This document shows, piece by piece, positions 50,689 through 63,147 of a DNA stretch of 64,000 nucleotides. The position numbers and the translations under genes were made by a program. The notes under the pieces were generated by a model. The model had not been told where the DNA came from and ran no database searches. It saw nothing but the letters and a program-made list of their open reading frames with translations. Positions within the stretch are counted from its first letter, which is position 1. Every line of letters starts with the position of its first letter. The stretch comes from Promerops cafer (taxonomy: Eukaryota; Chordata; Aves; Passeriformes; Nectariniidae), in the NCBI GenBank assembly GCA_013398275.1, contig VZSE01005034.1:1818173-1882172 (forward strand). Direction: 5' to 3'.

Positions 50689-53087
50689 GAAGGGAAAAGT
50701 AAAGGAAAAATTGCATAGCATGAGAAGATGATGTTCTGCACTTGGCCTTCCCCACTTGTGCATTGCTGACACACATTATGTCCACATCAACAGCAATTCT
50801 CAACAGAGAGAGGGTTTTGTCTGCTCTGGGGAACAGGTCCCTTCTCCCCTTTCCCACAGTGTGCAGCCTATGAAAGCCTGACCTCTGGCCCTCCGCAGCA
50901 CTGGGGTGCATCATTAATCACTCCCTAATTGCAGAGTTGTCAATCTGCAGCAACAAAAGCAACAAGAAGAGAGAAAATAATGCCAATACATATGGAAACT
51001 TTTCTTTTTTAAGATCATCTCTATCTTAGGTACACTTGTTCATTTTTAATACAGTAACTTGAAATGTTTTATGTATCTATTAAGCTGGACCAACAGGAAG
51101 AATTAGGAGGGCATTAATTATTCAAGCCAACTACCATATTTCATGCTTGAGAAAAACTTCTTTTTGCTAATGCTGGACTTTTGTTTAAGTCTCATAAAAG
51201 GAACGTATTTATTTTTCTTTAGCTTTTACAAAATAATAAAATTTGAGTTTGCAATGGATGACATTGCCTCTCTACTCATCAACACAGCACTGAGCAAAAA
51301 TGATTTCATGCCACTATTACCAGACAACTGGAAGACATACTTTTCAAAATTCATCTTCAAAAATATCATACAAAAAGAAAAAAAAAGGGGGAGGAAGCTT
51401 GATAACCAAAATGTTCACAATGTTCTTTTTAAACACACAGACAACATTTTCCCCACAAACACACTTGAACCAAGGACATAAATTCGTGTGCCCCAGACAT
51501 ACTTAAAACAGTTTAACTTGGCCTTCTTGACTTCAGACCATAATCAGACTAAAAAATCTGTGATTTATCCCATATTGTAAAAGGAAAATGCTCACCCAGC
51601 AAACTGAGCCACCAAGATCACAATGTGAAAAATGCATGGTGGTTAGACAAGACAGTGCAAAAGGAAATGCACACTTCAAGCTGAAAAGCAAAACACATCC
51701 AACACACACATTTAAGAAAATTCTTCCTTCAGGGCTATTTCCCACAATATTTTCGTAGATACCACTGAACTGCACAGCCAAAAAGTAATTAAACTGCAGA
51801 ATCATGCATATTCCTTAGCTGTTAGCACTTCACTTGCCACCTAGCAATTAAACATATTAGGATTTCATGCAGGTTTGCTCCCATTGAATGCATGAATAAC
51901 TGATGATAAAGATTTTCAGAATGAGATGACACACTTGCCCTGTTACTACTTACTAGAAAAAGCAGGATGGCTTAAAGCATGGTATTTTGTGAATGATTTA
52001 AAACTAGCAGCTCCACATATTAGTTTATGCAATACTTTCAATAACATACAAACAAAGCAAAGGCATAAGAGCTCAGTATTTAGGCTTATTATAAACAACT
52101 CACACAAAAGACCTTGGCAAATTATTACTGTATCAAACTTCAAAAGAAATATTATAAACAACAAAAACTGCAGCTGCAGGCACTTCTTACTCACAAACTA
52201 TTACTGAAAATATGGTGCACAAATTTTTTGCACAGCTTCTATATGAAAGTCATTTATTTTTTACTGGAGGGGAAAAAAAAACCCCAGCTATATTTAGCTT
52301 GTGTAAACAGCTCATTTTGACCAAACATGATCAAATTTGCTGTCTAAACATACCACAAGACAATCCTCTCTGATGAATACTTTCATGACATTTAATGCAA
52401 TTTAAAACATTCCAACTTCCAGAGCAGCCTTATTAGGAAAATGAATTAGTCCACTCTTCACTGTAAGCAGCAGGCCCAGCAAAAACTATTCATTCTTTAA
52501 ATTCCCCTATTATGCATTCACTTTCCAAGTATTTCACCCAGTTAAAAAAAAAAAAGACACAAGCAATTTGACAGAACCCTTCTATAGCTGCCAGTAAGCA
52601 GAAAAACACATTATTAAAGCTAAAACTACAGTTCTTCACACTTCTGCAGTGAGGACAATTTGATACACCACCTCCAAGGAGTGATCATCAGTGGCAACAC
52701 TTATCTCAATAATCAACATTATGGAAGCAAACCCTCAGCCACTAAACCTCTAAATCCTCACTGAACCTAGAATCCAAAGAACATGTCAGAGCTGTCTCTT
52801 CTGAGCTCCATTTAAAGCCCCATCATCTCCCATCCATTTAAATCCTCTTAGTCAAGGGACTGTAATGTAGCCATAACTTAAAAAGCAGATGAAAAACTCA
52901 ATGGGGAAGTCACAAGAAGTTAACTGTGCTTATATGAGCCCTTCTGTAAGCAAGGGGAACACACAACTCTGGTATTAACATAGCTGCTGTGTCTGCTGTT
53001 TTCTGTATTTCTGTATATTTCTGAAACCAGAAGGATTGTTCAAACTCTTGTGAGAAATACAACAAGAAGATGCAACACCTTCAGTGA

Positions 53088-53165
53088 GTAATAGAATCAT
53101 CTAGGTTAAAAAAGGTCTTTAATATCGAACCCAAGCATAAACCTAAGACTGCCAAGTCCACCAAA
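53088..53165 (-). mobile_element. CR1 LINE 3' end remnant
   Basis: The plus strand shows 'agaatcatctaggttaaaaa', 'aggtctttaatatcgaaccc', then 'actgccaagtccacca'. This resembles the reverse complement of a CR1 3' end of the type that reads aagaccttcaagatcatc...actgccaagtccacc. It is short and degraded, so the call is moderate. Confidence 0.7.
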
Positions 53166-56100
53166 TGAAGTCAAGGATGGAAAACTTCCTTTGAACTTTA
53201 TTTGTTGTTCTGAACGGAATCTTTCTAACAGAAGGATGGAAAAGAGGAAGGATTCCCTTCCTGTCTTGCATCCTGCCCTTCCAATTTTCAAAACTAACTC
53301 CTTTTTCCTAGCTGGTGAATCATCAGGAGACAAGTTCTGGCAGCAGATGCTACATGCCTGAAAAGCCACTGGTCAGATCTTCCTTCTGAAAACCTGAATT
53401 TTTTATGATCTTGCCATTGTAGTCTTCAGTTTTGTTGGTTAGCTTCATTTTACTTCAATTGACAGGGGAAAAAGCTAAATAAATTTGCTTTCTGAAAATT
53501 AGCCAACTCAGGGAACAAAGATGACAAGCAGAAAGCATTTAACATATTTAACAAGCCATGACTTTCACTAGGGGTTATCTGAATAAAAACAAATGTAGAC
53601 ATCATTGAAAGCACAGAAAAAAGAACAATCCAAATATATTTCTATTCTTCTTTAAACACAAGCCCCTTCTCCATCACAGACATAATTCATTTCTAACTAA
53701 TTTTGCTCTGGCTCACAACAATAGAAGAACAGGAACATTGTTAAGCTTGCTTCTTGTTGCAACTTACACACCTTCAGAAAAGGTTTCCTTGCATACATTA
53801 ATACAAAAACATACAACTGTATTTCCCACAGTTCTAAAGAAGCACACACTGCCCCAGGCAACATCACTTGGTACATCAGCACTTCAGCAATCTTGCCAGG
53901 GCAAGCATCTGTGGCCTTGAGATTGCAAACCTGTCCATAGCCCAACACATGGAAAAGCAGAGGCAGCAAAATCATCATTAAGTACAACTCAATGAAAATT
54001 GCAATCTGTTGCAGTCACTGCAAAAAAAAGTTTTCTTTTTTTTTTTTTTTTGCCTTAAGAAACAGCAATGTTTTCAAATCTGTACTCTGGTCATTGTGGT
54101 TGCTAAGAGATGGCTGTCAACATTTTATTTCATCAGTCATTCCCTTTGTTCTAGTTTATTATGCTAGCCTACATTTAGTTGAACATACCAAATGATGACA
54201 AATAGTGTTAATTACAATCAAACAACGGAAATGTCAGTGCTGCACCCAGAGGGTGGCTGGGCACTAGAAAAGAGCTAGTTTGTGAGTCACTCTCAACAGA
54301 TGCTACACTTTCAGTAAGTTGAAAAGGGGGTAAATTAATAGAATGTGTGTGTCAGCCTTTCACATTTGGTATACACTGCAGAATACCTTCACATCCTCAT
54401 AGTGTGCCTCCCGCACCACACCAGGGTACAATGAAGCACTAGGTCAGGTAAAAGAAAGAAAAATTATGTTCTTGCTGTACTGGCTGCTTGATAATTGGCC
54501 AAATCAAATTTGTATTTCTCCTCTTAAATTTATATAAGGTTTGTGATTTCATCATTATGTGTTAAAATAAACAGTGCTGATATTTTAGGAAAGAAAAAAG
54601 CTGCCCTCTGCTTTGGTATTCCTACCCACAAAGGTTTCGTTGTTTTTAAGACCTCCCAAAGAAGAACTACTCCTCATAGTCTCATTCCTGTGGTCTGTGG
54701 CAACCCTACCAATACATTTGTAAAGAGAATTTAAGTGCAGGCAGATAATATTTTATTCTATTACAGCAAAACCAAAAACCAAACAAAAAGCTAAGGAAAA
54801 AATACCACAGAATTTATCTCACTTACCTTCTGTCAGAGGCTTTTAAAAACATAGTTTTTGCTTCCATGAAAGCAGAAAGTTTAGCAATCTGGAGTTCCCA
54901 TGTTATGGTTAGCCCTGGACTAGGAGGGCACATCTGTACACACCTGTCCATGACTCCCCTGATTAAAGCCTCAACAGGTAAAGCATCCCCAGTACCAAGT
55001 ATGGCTGATGCCTTATCCTGTATGGCAGAATGTTGCCAGTTGTCCCAGAAAAGTCATAAAGCAGCCTAGATACAAATGGTAGCTCAGCATGTCTAAATAA
55101 TCAAGATAATTTTTATCAGTTAGACCTTGCTCTATTTTTTTTTCTTTTCTTTAAGCCTTCCTAAAGCTGTCTTGCTAAGCAATAGTACTGACATAACAGC
55201 TAAGTGCAAGTCACAAGATAAAACAATTATATCTGGTCTTCTAATAAACTATAATTTATATATTTCATTTTCTTTATCAGTGCTTATTAGATAGTAATTT
55301 TAACATAGCAAGCTACCTTTTAAAAACAGACATCTTAAAGAAAAGCACAGGTCTAAATAACTTTCAGATCTAGTCAGTCCTCCAAAACCCTTAAAAAAAA
55401 AGGGCTCAGCTTCACATTGACTTCAGTCTGTCATCAAATCTAAGTAATAATCTAAAAGATTCAAAACTAAGCACTGAATTATTTTTTCCAGTGCTTTCCA
55501 CAATATGGTGACTAATGTTTAAATTACCTCCTTTGTTTAAAACATAGCCCAAATAAACCCAAAAGTGTAGTCATATCTATTTTAACTGGAAATTCACCAC
55601 AAACAGCTCCCCAATCCCCAACATGTCCTTATTTGGTGGTTTTTTTTATTTTTCCCTTGAGCATGTGTGTGGGAATGAGCATTTTTTCTCAAATGAAGAA
55701 TCTGGCAATTTAGAGAGCCGTTAGATTATATTTCACTTCTTCTGGGAGCTAAGCACACCTCTCCTCTACAAAGCAGCACAGCATTCATTACTCCCAGGAA
55801 GTCTGAGAAGGACAGTGGAAGAGTAGTTAACCAAAGGGGATGAAAACTGAGGTTTCTGAGGTGTCAGGCAGCAAAAGCAACGAAGAGCCCTGTTCTTCAC
55901 TAGGTCATCAGCATGGGAAGTGATATCACCCACCCAGACTCCAAAAGTATTGTCCCGAATTCTGGCAAAATCCCAGCTACCCAACCACCTCCTGCTTCTT
56001 CCTGACTTCAGGTGATACAAGGAACAATATGAGAAACCAAATAATTCCACTTCTGAATTTCCATCTGTGGTTTTAAAGCTGTGCATCATCCTAACTACAA

Positions 56101-57320
56101 TATGCGGACATGTGGAGAGCCTACCACAACTGCATGGCTGTCAGGAAAACCACTGAGCCTGGGACTGCTCCAGAAAAGCCAGGGACATGGCAGTAGTCAC
56201 CAATAAAGAAGCATGACGATAAATCTATTTAAAAGGATAAACTCATGTTGGTTTTAATAGGACATGCTATGGGTTCAGTTATTTCCCATTAAGGTCAGGA
56301 ATATCATCAAGCTTTTGTCTGACTTCTCAGTGGGACCCACCAGCAAACCAGCCAATTTTCTTTCCCACTCAGCCTCTCAGACACCTCTCTCCTCCCTCCC
56401 ATGTCACCCCAGCAGCAAGGGATGAATACTCATCCTCGAGGTGCACGAGCACAGGACCTGACTGGCAAAGTGCCCCAAAGGCTGTCAGGGGCCTTTTCAC
56501 CACAGGGCCTCTGCAGCCAGCATGTCACAGCACAGCTGGTCTGCAGCTGGAGAGATAAATCTGGCCATAAACAGAAATCCAATTCAGCTAAGCCTAGTTC
56601 ATTACAGAAAAGAAATAAGTCCCTAGATGAGCAATGATAAGATAGATTTGAACTCAAACAGAGGACCCCCAGCCAATCCCATTCAATCCTAAATGCAGAC
56701 ATAGCATTGGCCAGCAAGCTGGGCAGTGCAGAGACCCCAACCAGTCAGTTGTCCAAGCGCAGGAATTTTGAACCCCCTATACAAGGGAGTACCGAACAAC
56801 AAACCAAGGTGTTTGTCACAAGATCCTCAGAGAGTTCTGTCATTCCTGTCTCCAAGTAACAACCTAACGTAACACCAGCACATACCTGAACCAGTCCTCA
56901 TTGCAGCAGATGTTTGGGGGGCCCCCACGGGCTGTCCCCACAGGGAAAACCACCACAGGTAGCACTGGCTGTGGATAGCACAGCTGAAGCACTATAAACC
57001 ACATGTCAGAATTATTACTGTATCAATTTAATGAGCATGCACTTGCCAGAAGCTGTTAACTTTACCACTACAAACCCTTGCTTTTCTTGCACTTTATCAT
57101 TTCCATGTATTGTTTACGGTTATATATTTAAGGTCACTGGCTTAGCAGCATGTATTACAGGTCTAACATGCTGAGAAAAGCTATTTATGTCTCAACATGA
57201 CTGTCTACTATAGTTCTAGATATCTAACAATTTCAGTTTGGTGGTTTCCTTATATTTTCCTTTCCTTTCAACTGTCTGCATCAAGACCTCAAGTTAACCT
57301 GGCCAACAGGTCTCACCATC

Positions 57321-57431
57321 CCATGCAAGTTCTCAGCTGTTGAGAATCAAAATTTTAGTGTCCTGACTCATCAGCTCTTGCCACCTTCCTCTAGTAAACA
57401 GTAAAATGAGAATAAATTAATGATTGGCTGT
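57321..57431 (+). repeat. Left arm of an exact 111-bp inverted repeat
   Basis: This segment begins ccatgcaagttctcagctgt and ends aatgattggctgt. I compared it base by base with the reverse complement of 58318-58428 and found no mismatch over 111 bp. Identity stops abruptly on both sides. It is unique sequence, not CR1 and not low complexity. An 886-bp spacer separates the arms. No target-site duplication flanks the outer ends (caccatc versus cagagga). Confidence 0.97.
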
Positions 57432-58317
57432 CACACTATAAGCTGCAGCTGGAAATTATTTTGTTTTCTGCAAAACCTAAGCAAGAAAGATTGGAAAGCA
57501 GCAGACCTTTAACAGTTCATTCTGGCAGTCAATAAATTGGCCAAGGAATCAATTATTAAGTGAAGGTGCATAAAGCAAAGTCCTGTAATTCTTCTGCTGC
57601 TTGCAACAACCATGCAAGAAGAGAAAAATTAATAAGCCCATCTGACTCCAACTGACCCAGCTAACTACGAAGTTTTCCTTTCCCACCATCTAGTTTTTGA
57701 AAAAAAACAAAAAAACCCTTCATCCTTCTCAGCTCAAAATACTTAGGGGGTAACAATCACAGCACACTTACAGCATATGAAGCAATTAAGTTGCTTTTGT
57801 GGGCAACTAATCACTGATGGAAAACATCTGATGGTCACAAAGCCTGTTGGGATCTGTCACAATGCTGCAAACATTACTTTCATCTTGCCTCATAGCCGAA
57901 GTGAGTAATATTTGACAGGCACAGTATGTGTTTTTATTACCTCACAGGGTTTTGTGCCACAGACATGACTTTCTATTGACAATATCCTGGAATTTATCAA
58001 AGGCAGTAATTATTCAAAAAAATTGTGTGGAAAAAAGCCCTTAAAACAGTGCAGCTGTGAAATTCAGCTCTTATTTGGGCACTCAACTCTGCAGCTACCA
58101 CTTACTTTTATATGAGGTGGTGTAACAGATACAGATCTAGCTTAACTCAGAGTGGTGCTACTCAATTCGTATTTAGCAGTTTTTCAGACCTCTAGGAAAT
58201 ACTTTATACCTGAAAACCTGCCTGCTTTTCCCAGCATTACCAAATGCCCCATCTTTCTCATGCTGTTATGCTTTCATGATGCTATCTCTATCTTTCAGGA
58301 AGACATTTATTTTCCAA
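57432..58317. other. 886-bp spacer between the inverted-repeat arms
   Basis: This is AT-rich sequence with no convincing open frame, no transposase-like segment and no exon with usable splice sites on the minus strand. Its two ends are not complementary to each other beyond the arms. Nothing here identifies the pair as terminal repeats of a DNA transposon. Confidence 0.8.
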
Positions 58318-58428
58318 ACAGCCAATCATTAATTTATTCTCATTTTACTGTTTACTAGAGGAAGGTGGCAAGAGCTGATGAGTCAGGACACTAAAATTTT
58401 GATTCTCAACAGCTGAGAACTTGCATGG
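58318..58428 (-). repeat. Right arm of an exact 111-bp inverted repeat
   Basis: This is the exact reverse complement of 57321-57431. It begins acagccaatcattaatttat and ends agaacttgcatgg. In a PDLIM5 pre-mRNA the two arms could pair into a perfect 111-bp duplex closing an 886-nt loop. Confidence 0.97.
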
Positions 58429-60231
58429 CAGAGGACAGGTTTTATTTAACCAGTGTCTCATTTTTTCCTTTGGGCTGAAGCTTAGGAACAGTTTATCTAA
58501 CAACACTTGTCAGTTCACTTACTTCTCTGAGAGCTTTTTTCCTATTCTTTACATCCCACATGGCACAGAGGTGCAAACTATCTGAGCTTAAGAAAATAAC
58601 AGTTACCTGCATAGGTACTAAATACACTAAATACACAGTTCAAGCTAACTTGAACTATTTTCAGCATATGAAAGGCATAGCCCACATTTAAACCATGTAA
58701 GCTTCTTTTAATCCATTTAGAGACAACTGTCCCTTGACAGATCACCACATATCCTTTTATAATTAAAGAATGCCTGCAAGTTAGCATCATAAACCATGCA
58801 TGTCGGAGAGATGTGTTTTTCAAAGGAAAGCAACAGGTGTAGGGCACAGTCTGCATCTGGAAAACAAAAGTGTAAACAGAGACAAGTAACATCATTTGTG
58901 GCACCCAAATAATGAGATGAGTGTTTATGAAGAAATAAAGGACACAGATTACACAGTTGACTGAGATAAAATGAACTTGGGCATCTTTAGGTCAGGGAAG
59001 CTACCCATACTTTATCAGATTTTGACCCACAGAGAACTCATAGTAGAGAAAACAGTGAAAATAATTATTTTCCCATTCTTAATGTTGTTCCTGTTATCCC
59101 AGTGTTAGGTAAATTTTCAGACAATTTTAAATAAACGCCATCAAGCATGTTCCACACTCCAGATAACACCAGATACAACCTGCCCCGGCCCACTTTCTAG
59201 AAAAGGGGACAAAAGTGTCTCTCTCAAATATAGTCACATGCTATTCAAATTCAAAGGTAAGGAGAGTAGTATTTTAAGAAATCTTTAAACTTTCCAAAAT
59301 GCAAGCTTTTCCATTTATCTGGACTTGGCCAGGAGTGCAGGAAGCATCACTGCTGACGCAATATTGCCGAACGACTGCCAAATCCCAAGGCTACTTCAGG
59401 TTCTGGCAAGTAAACCAACAGGACTTTAAAAACTTTTTCATCAGAATACTTTTGAACCTGGGTCAAATTTCTTCAAGCTCACTGTCTTTCTGGCAGTCTC
59501 ACTAAACTGTTGAATTCGATGGACATTTGACTTAACCCTAGCACTGGATGCTTAAGCAGCAGCAAGAAAGCTTTGCCTAACGTTTGCAGAGAGTCACTGT
59601 TTTATTGAGTTTCTGAGATCTTTCTAAAAACACTTATCCTTACATAACTAGTATAGAGAAGAAACAAAAGTAAAAGATCAGCGTCCCAAAGCACTACAAA
59701 CAGTACAGTTATGCAACTCTCAGGAAGCCTTTAATCAGGCTCTTTGTAAATTAGTAGCACCATCAAAACCAGATCTATGTTGTTGCATTCCTTAGGAAAT
59801 TACAGTGCACGCAAAGCACATCAGACTTCCAAAGTGAAGCTCCCCACACCAATACAGGCTTCCCCTGTACTTCCTAGCTTGACACCTTGACAGCTTTGCT
59901 TTTGGTCTCCTTTGTAAGACATAACTTTCTGCAGCTGAAATAGAGGCTGTTGAAAACTTCCTCTAATAAAAACCCAGAGGGAAAAACAAGACACAAGGCA
60001 GCATGATGACAACAACAATGACAAGACTGGTTTCCATCACAGTAAAAGAATTTCTTCAACTTCATGTTCCAGTCCTCAAACACTCACTGGCGCAAAACAT
60101 GTCTCAGCAACAGGCACAGAATAACATTAGCTGTTACTACAAATTGCTTTTATAGCTGCACACTGGGATGAAAGCAGAGGCTAGAGCACTCCTGGCATTC
60201 TTGTCTCCATTTTGTAACTGGTTTGCTACCA

Positions 60232-60855
60232 TGTTAGGCTGGACATGAGCTGGCAACATGTGCCTGCAGCCCAAAAAACCAAACGTGTCCTGGGCTGCAT
60301 CCAAAGCAGTGTAGGCAGCAGGGGAGGGAGGGGATTCTGCCCCTCTGCTCTGCTCTGGTGAGACCCCACCTGCAGGGCTGCTTCAGCTCTGGGTCCCAGC
60401 ACAGGAAGGACATGGACCTGCTGGATCGGGTCCAGAGGAGAGTCACCAAGATGATCAGAGGGATGGAGCACCTTTCCTACAAGGAAAGGCTGAGAGAGTT
60501 GGGTTCTTTAGCCTGCAGAAGAGAAGGCTCCAGAGTGACCTTACTGAAGCCTTTCAGTATCTGAAGGAGGCCTACTAGAAAACTGGTGAGGAACTGTTTA
60601 CAAAGGTAATGGCCTTAAACGGAAAGAGACTAGTTTTAGACTGGATATGAGGAAAAATTCTTTACTGTGAGGGTGGTGAGGCACTGGAACAGGCTGCCCA
60701 GAGAAGTTGTGAATGCCCCACCCCTGGAAGTTTTCAAGTCCAGGTTGGATAGGGCTCCAAGTAACCGGGTCTAGGTGAGAGGTGTTCATGCCCAGGGGAG
60801 GGGGCTTCGCGCCCGATCTTTAAGATTCCTTCCAAGCCCAGACATTCTATGATAA
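60232..60855 (+). mobile_element. CR1 LINE fragment, 5'-truncated, 3' end intact
   Basis: This plus-strand CR1 starts in ORF2 at a decayed RLDMS...AAQK...LGCIQSSV region. It passes KDMDLLDRVQRRVTKMIRGM and EHLSYKERLRELGSLACRRE, then the 3' UTR with 'gtgaggcactggaacaggct'. It ends 'attccttccaagcccagaca' plus ttctatgat. In the frame I followed, the DLLDRVQRR stretch is still readable but contains later stops. It resembles the copy at 690-1336 in starting point and orientation, and is antisense to PDLIM5. Confidence 0.94.
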
Positions 60856-63123
60856 AGTATCAAGCACTGTTTGTTTTGCAGATCCAGCTAAAGCCTGAAT
60901 GGAGGCAGCAGCACTGCAGCATATTAGACACACAAACACATTGCAACTCGGTAACAGTGGCGTTTGCTTGCTGTGCGAGAATGGTGTTAGAATATTTTTG
61001 TAATTGTCTATGAGCCTCCTTATGTCATGCACTCTCTTAATAAAATACAATCAAGGACTGATTTCAGCAAATGAATGCATCCCAAATGATTCTCTGTATC
61101 CCCCCCAAAAGCATACAGATATACCCATGAGTAATTTGGACCAAATACATGTAATCTGGGGCATGGAGGAGTTTTAACAGCTGCATTGCTCTGATGCAGC
61201 TGTTCACAATTACTGACATGTGTGGCAAGGCACTTCTGATTACTGTGTGTTTAATCTATATATAAATGCATTATTTTGCTACTCAAAAGCTTGGCATTTA
61301 GATGGTATCGGGAAGGCTTCAAAACGTCTGCCTGTGATGTCCCAGCTGGCTATTTCAAAGTGTGCCAACAGAATTAAAATGTCACCAAAGATCATGCCAC
61401 TGAGGTATCTGTGCTATTTTAAGAAGTGAAGATAAACTGTGGCCAACTTCAGACTCTTTCTTTAAGTCTTTCACTAAATAACTACAGACACAGCTTAAAA
61501 TAAATATGCAAGGTCAACGGCATCACAATTTACATACTAGCTAACAAGCCCCTGAACTTTCAGAAAGGTATTGTATGGATTGCACGGGTTAAACTGGAAA
61601 AGGGTAGAAGGGTTTTACTTGAGAGTGCAAATGGCAAATGCCCACCAGTCACACGGAAGAACCTACACACTGCTTCAATGTTAATGAAATGAAGAGCAGT
61701 TATGAGGACAATATTTTAATTATTTACCTGAAGTATAAGAGCTTTGAAAGCATTGGCTCATTGACCGCAGAAAATATTAGTTACAAACAGATGGAGGTTA
61801 ATTTGATCATGCAAATTATTTTTATATGGATGCTGCTTTACTAAAAGATATTGTCTTGGCAAGCCATGGGGAGAAGTGCAACTTCACCTTCTACTACCTG
61901 AAGGCATTTTTTCATGGGGAAAAAAGTCATGGGTCTCAGCTGCTTTCTATAAGAATTTTTAGGCATGGAAAGTGCACTTTTTGAGTGATCTCTTTGGACA
62001 AAAATGAAAAGCTCAACTGTACAGACATCTCTTAATAACACATTTATTTTAAGCAGACCAATGACCTATACAATTTTTCTTGGCCCAACTGCTATCTTCA
62101 AGAGGAAACATCCACGTACAAGGAAAAAAAAAAATAAATCACTTACTTGTGAAATACTTAAGATTTCTGAAGTCTTTTGCAAAAATGAGGAAACACTTCC
62201 ACACAGTCCTGAAAAATATTCTGTGTGTTTACACAAACCTTGGGTTACCATGGTTTGGAAACCAACAAAGTAGTGCCAGCCGCCCTCTAGTCTCCATACG
62301 TGATCTCCCATAGTCATCTTCACTCCAGCAGCCACATGCACAAAGCCTGATTTTTGGAGAGCCCTCATCAGGGTTGGTCCTCGCCTACCCAAGCCTTTCC
62401 TACAGGCTTGACCAGTCCAAGAAGCACAGAGAGTTTGAAATGACTGACTACAAGAGCTCTCTAATCCCACATTGAAAGACTTTCATATCTACCATCACAG
62501 AAATCTGATCACCTGGGTCCTGCCCATTTTTGCCAGTTCCTGCCAATTTCTACCAGTTTTCCCTTTTGCCTCCCTGCCTGACCATTAGCAATCGACAGTG
62601 ATCTAAGGCAGGGAATAGCATTAGACCATTAATGACATGCTCTGTATCTCTTATTTCCTTTTTTACTTACCTACACATGTAGTAGCTATGTCTGACAGAT
62701 CCTCTTTAGAAAGAGCAACTTAAAGCAAACAAACAAAAGCATCACAAACAAACAAACCCCACTCAGATTGATAGGCAGGAAAAAAATGCTGAAAATGTCA
62801 AGAGGTAATTTAATTTGGTGACTAATCATGAGACAAGTTTTCCATGGAGTTTAAAAAAATATGAAACCAAACAGCAGAAACATGGTGCATCATGAGAAGA
62901 ATCGGATGAATTCTTCACATTTTTCATGAATAGAATCATTGGGGAGAATTATACAATGAAAAGGGTAGTCAAGAGTAAATATCTAATGTTTGCAATACTC
63001 CAGCCTGCCCTCATACTTCCTTTTGGCCTCACCCACAGTGTGCAGCTTTATTAACAAAGGGTCATTCTCTAGTGCTGATGTATGGGAGGCAAAAAAGAAA
63101 CCCAGCTCAGCCCAGGGAACTAT

Positions 63124-63147
63124 AATGATCAAAATAATGATCAAAAT
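63124..63147. repeat. Two-copy 12-bp tandem duplication
   Basis: aatgatcaaaat is repeated twice head to tail, a small slippage product in intronic DNA. Confidence 0.8.

Noticed and set aside
54827..54860. 34-nt stretch before a strong GTAAGTGAG donor
   Set aside because: The acceptor is weak, and the length breaks the frame needed between the PDZ exons and the 49375 exon.
55766..56089. 107-codon minus-strand open frame
   Set aside because: No family resemblance and no match to the PDZ domain expected upstream. Flanking splice sites are not convincing.
57321..58428. Inverted repeat as a DNA transposon or MITE
   Set aside because: There is no target-site duplication, no transposase-like spacer and no known terminal motif, so I left it as an inverted duplication.
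62066..62470. 134-codon minus-strand open frame
   Set aside because: I recognise no domain or PDLIM5 similarity. There is no splice or start context and no codon bias that I could judge, so it is probably chance.
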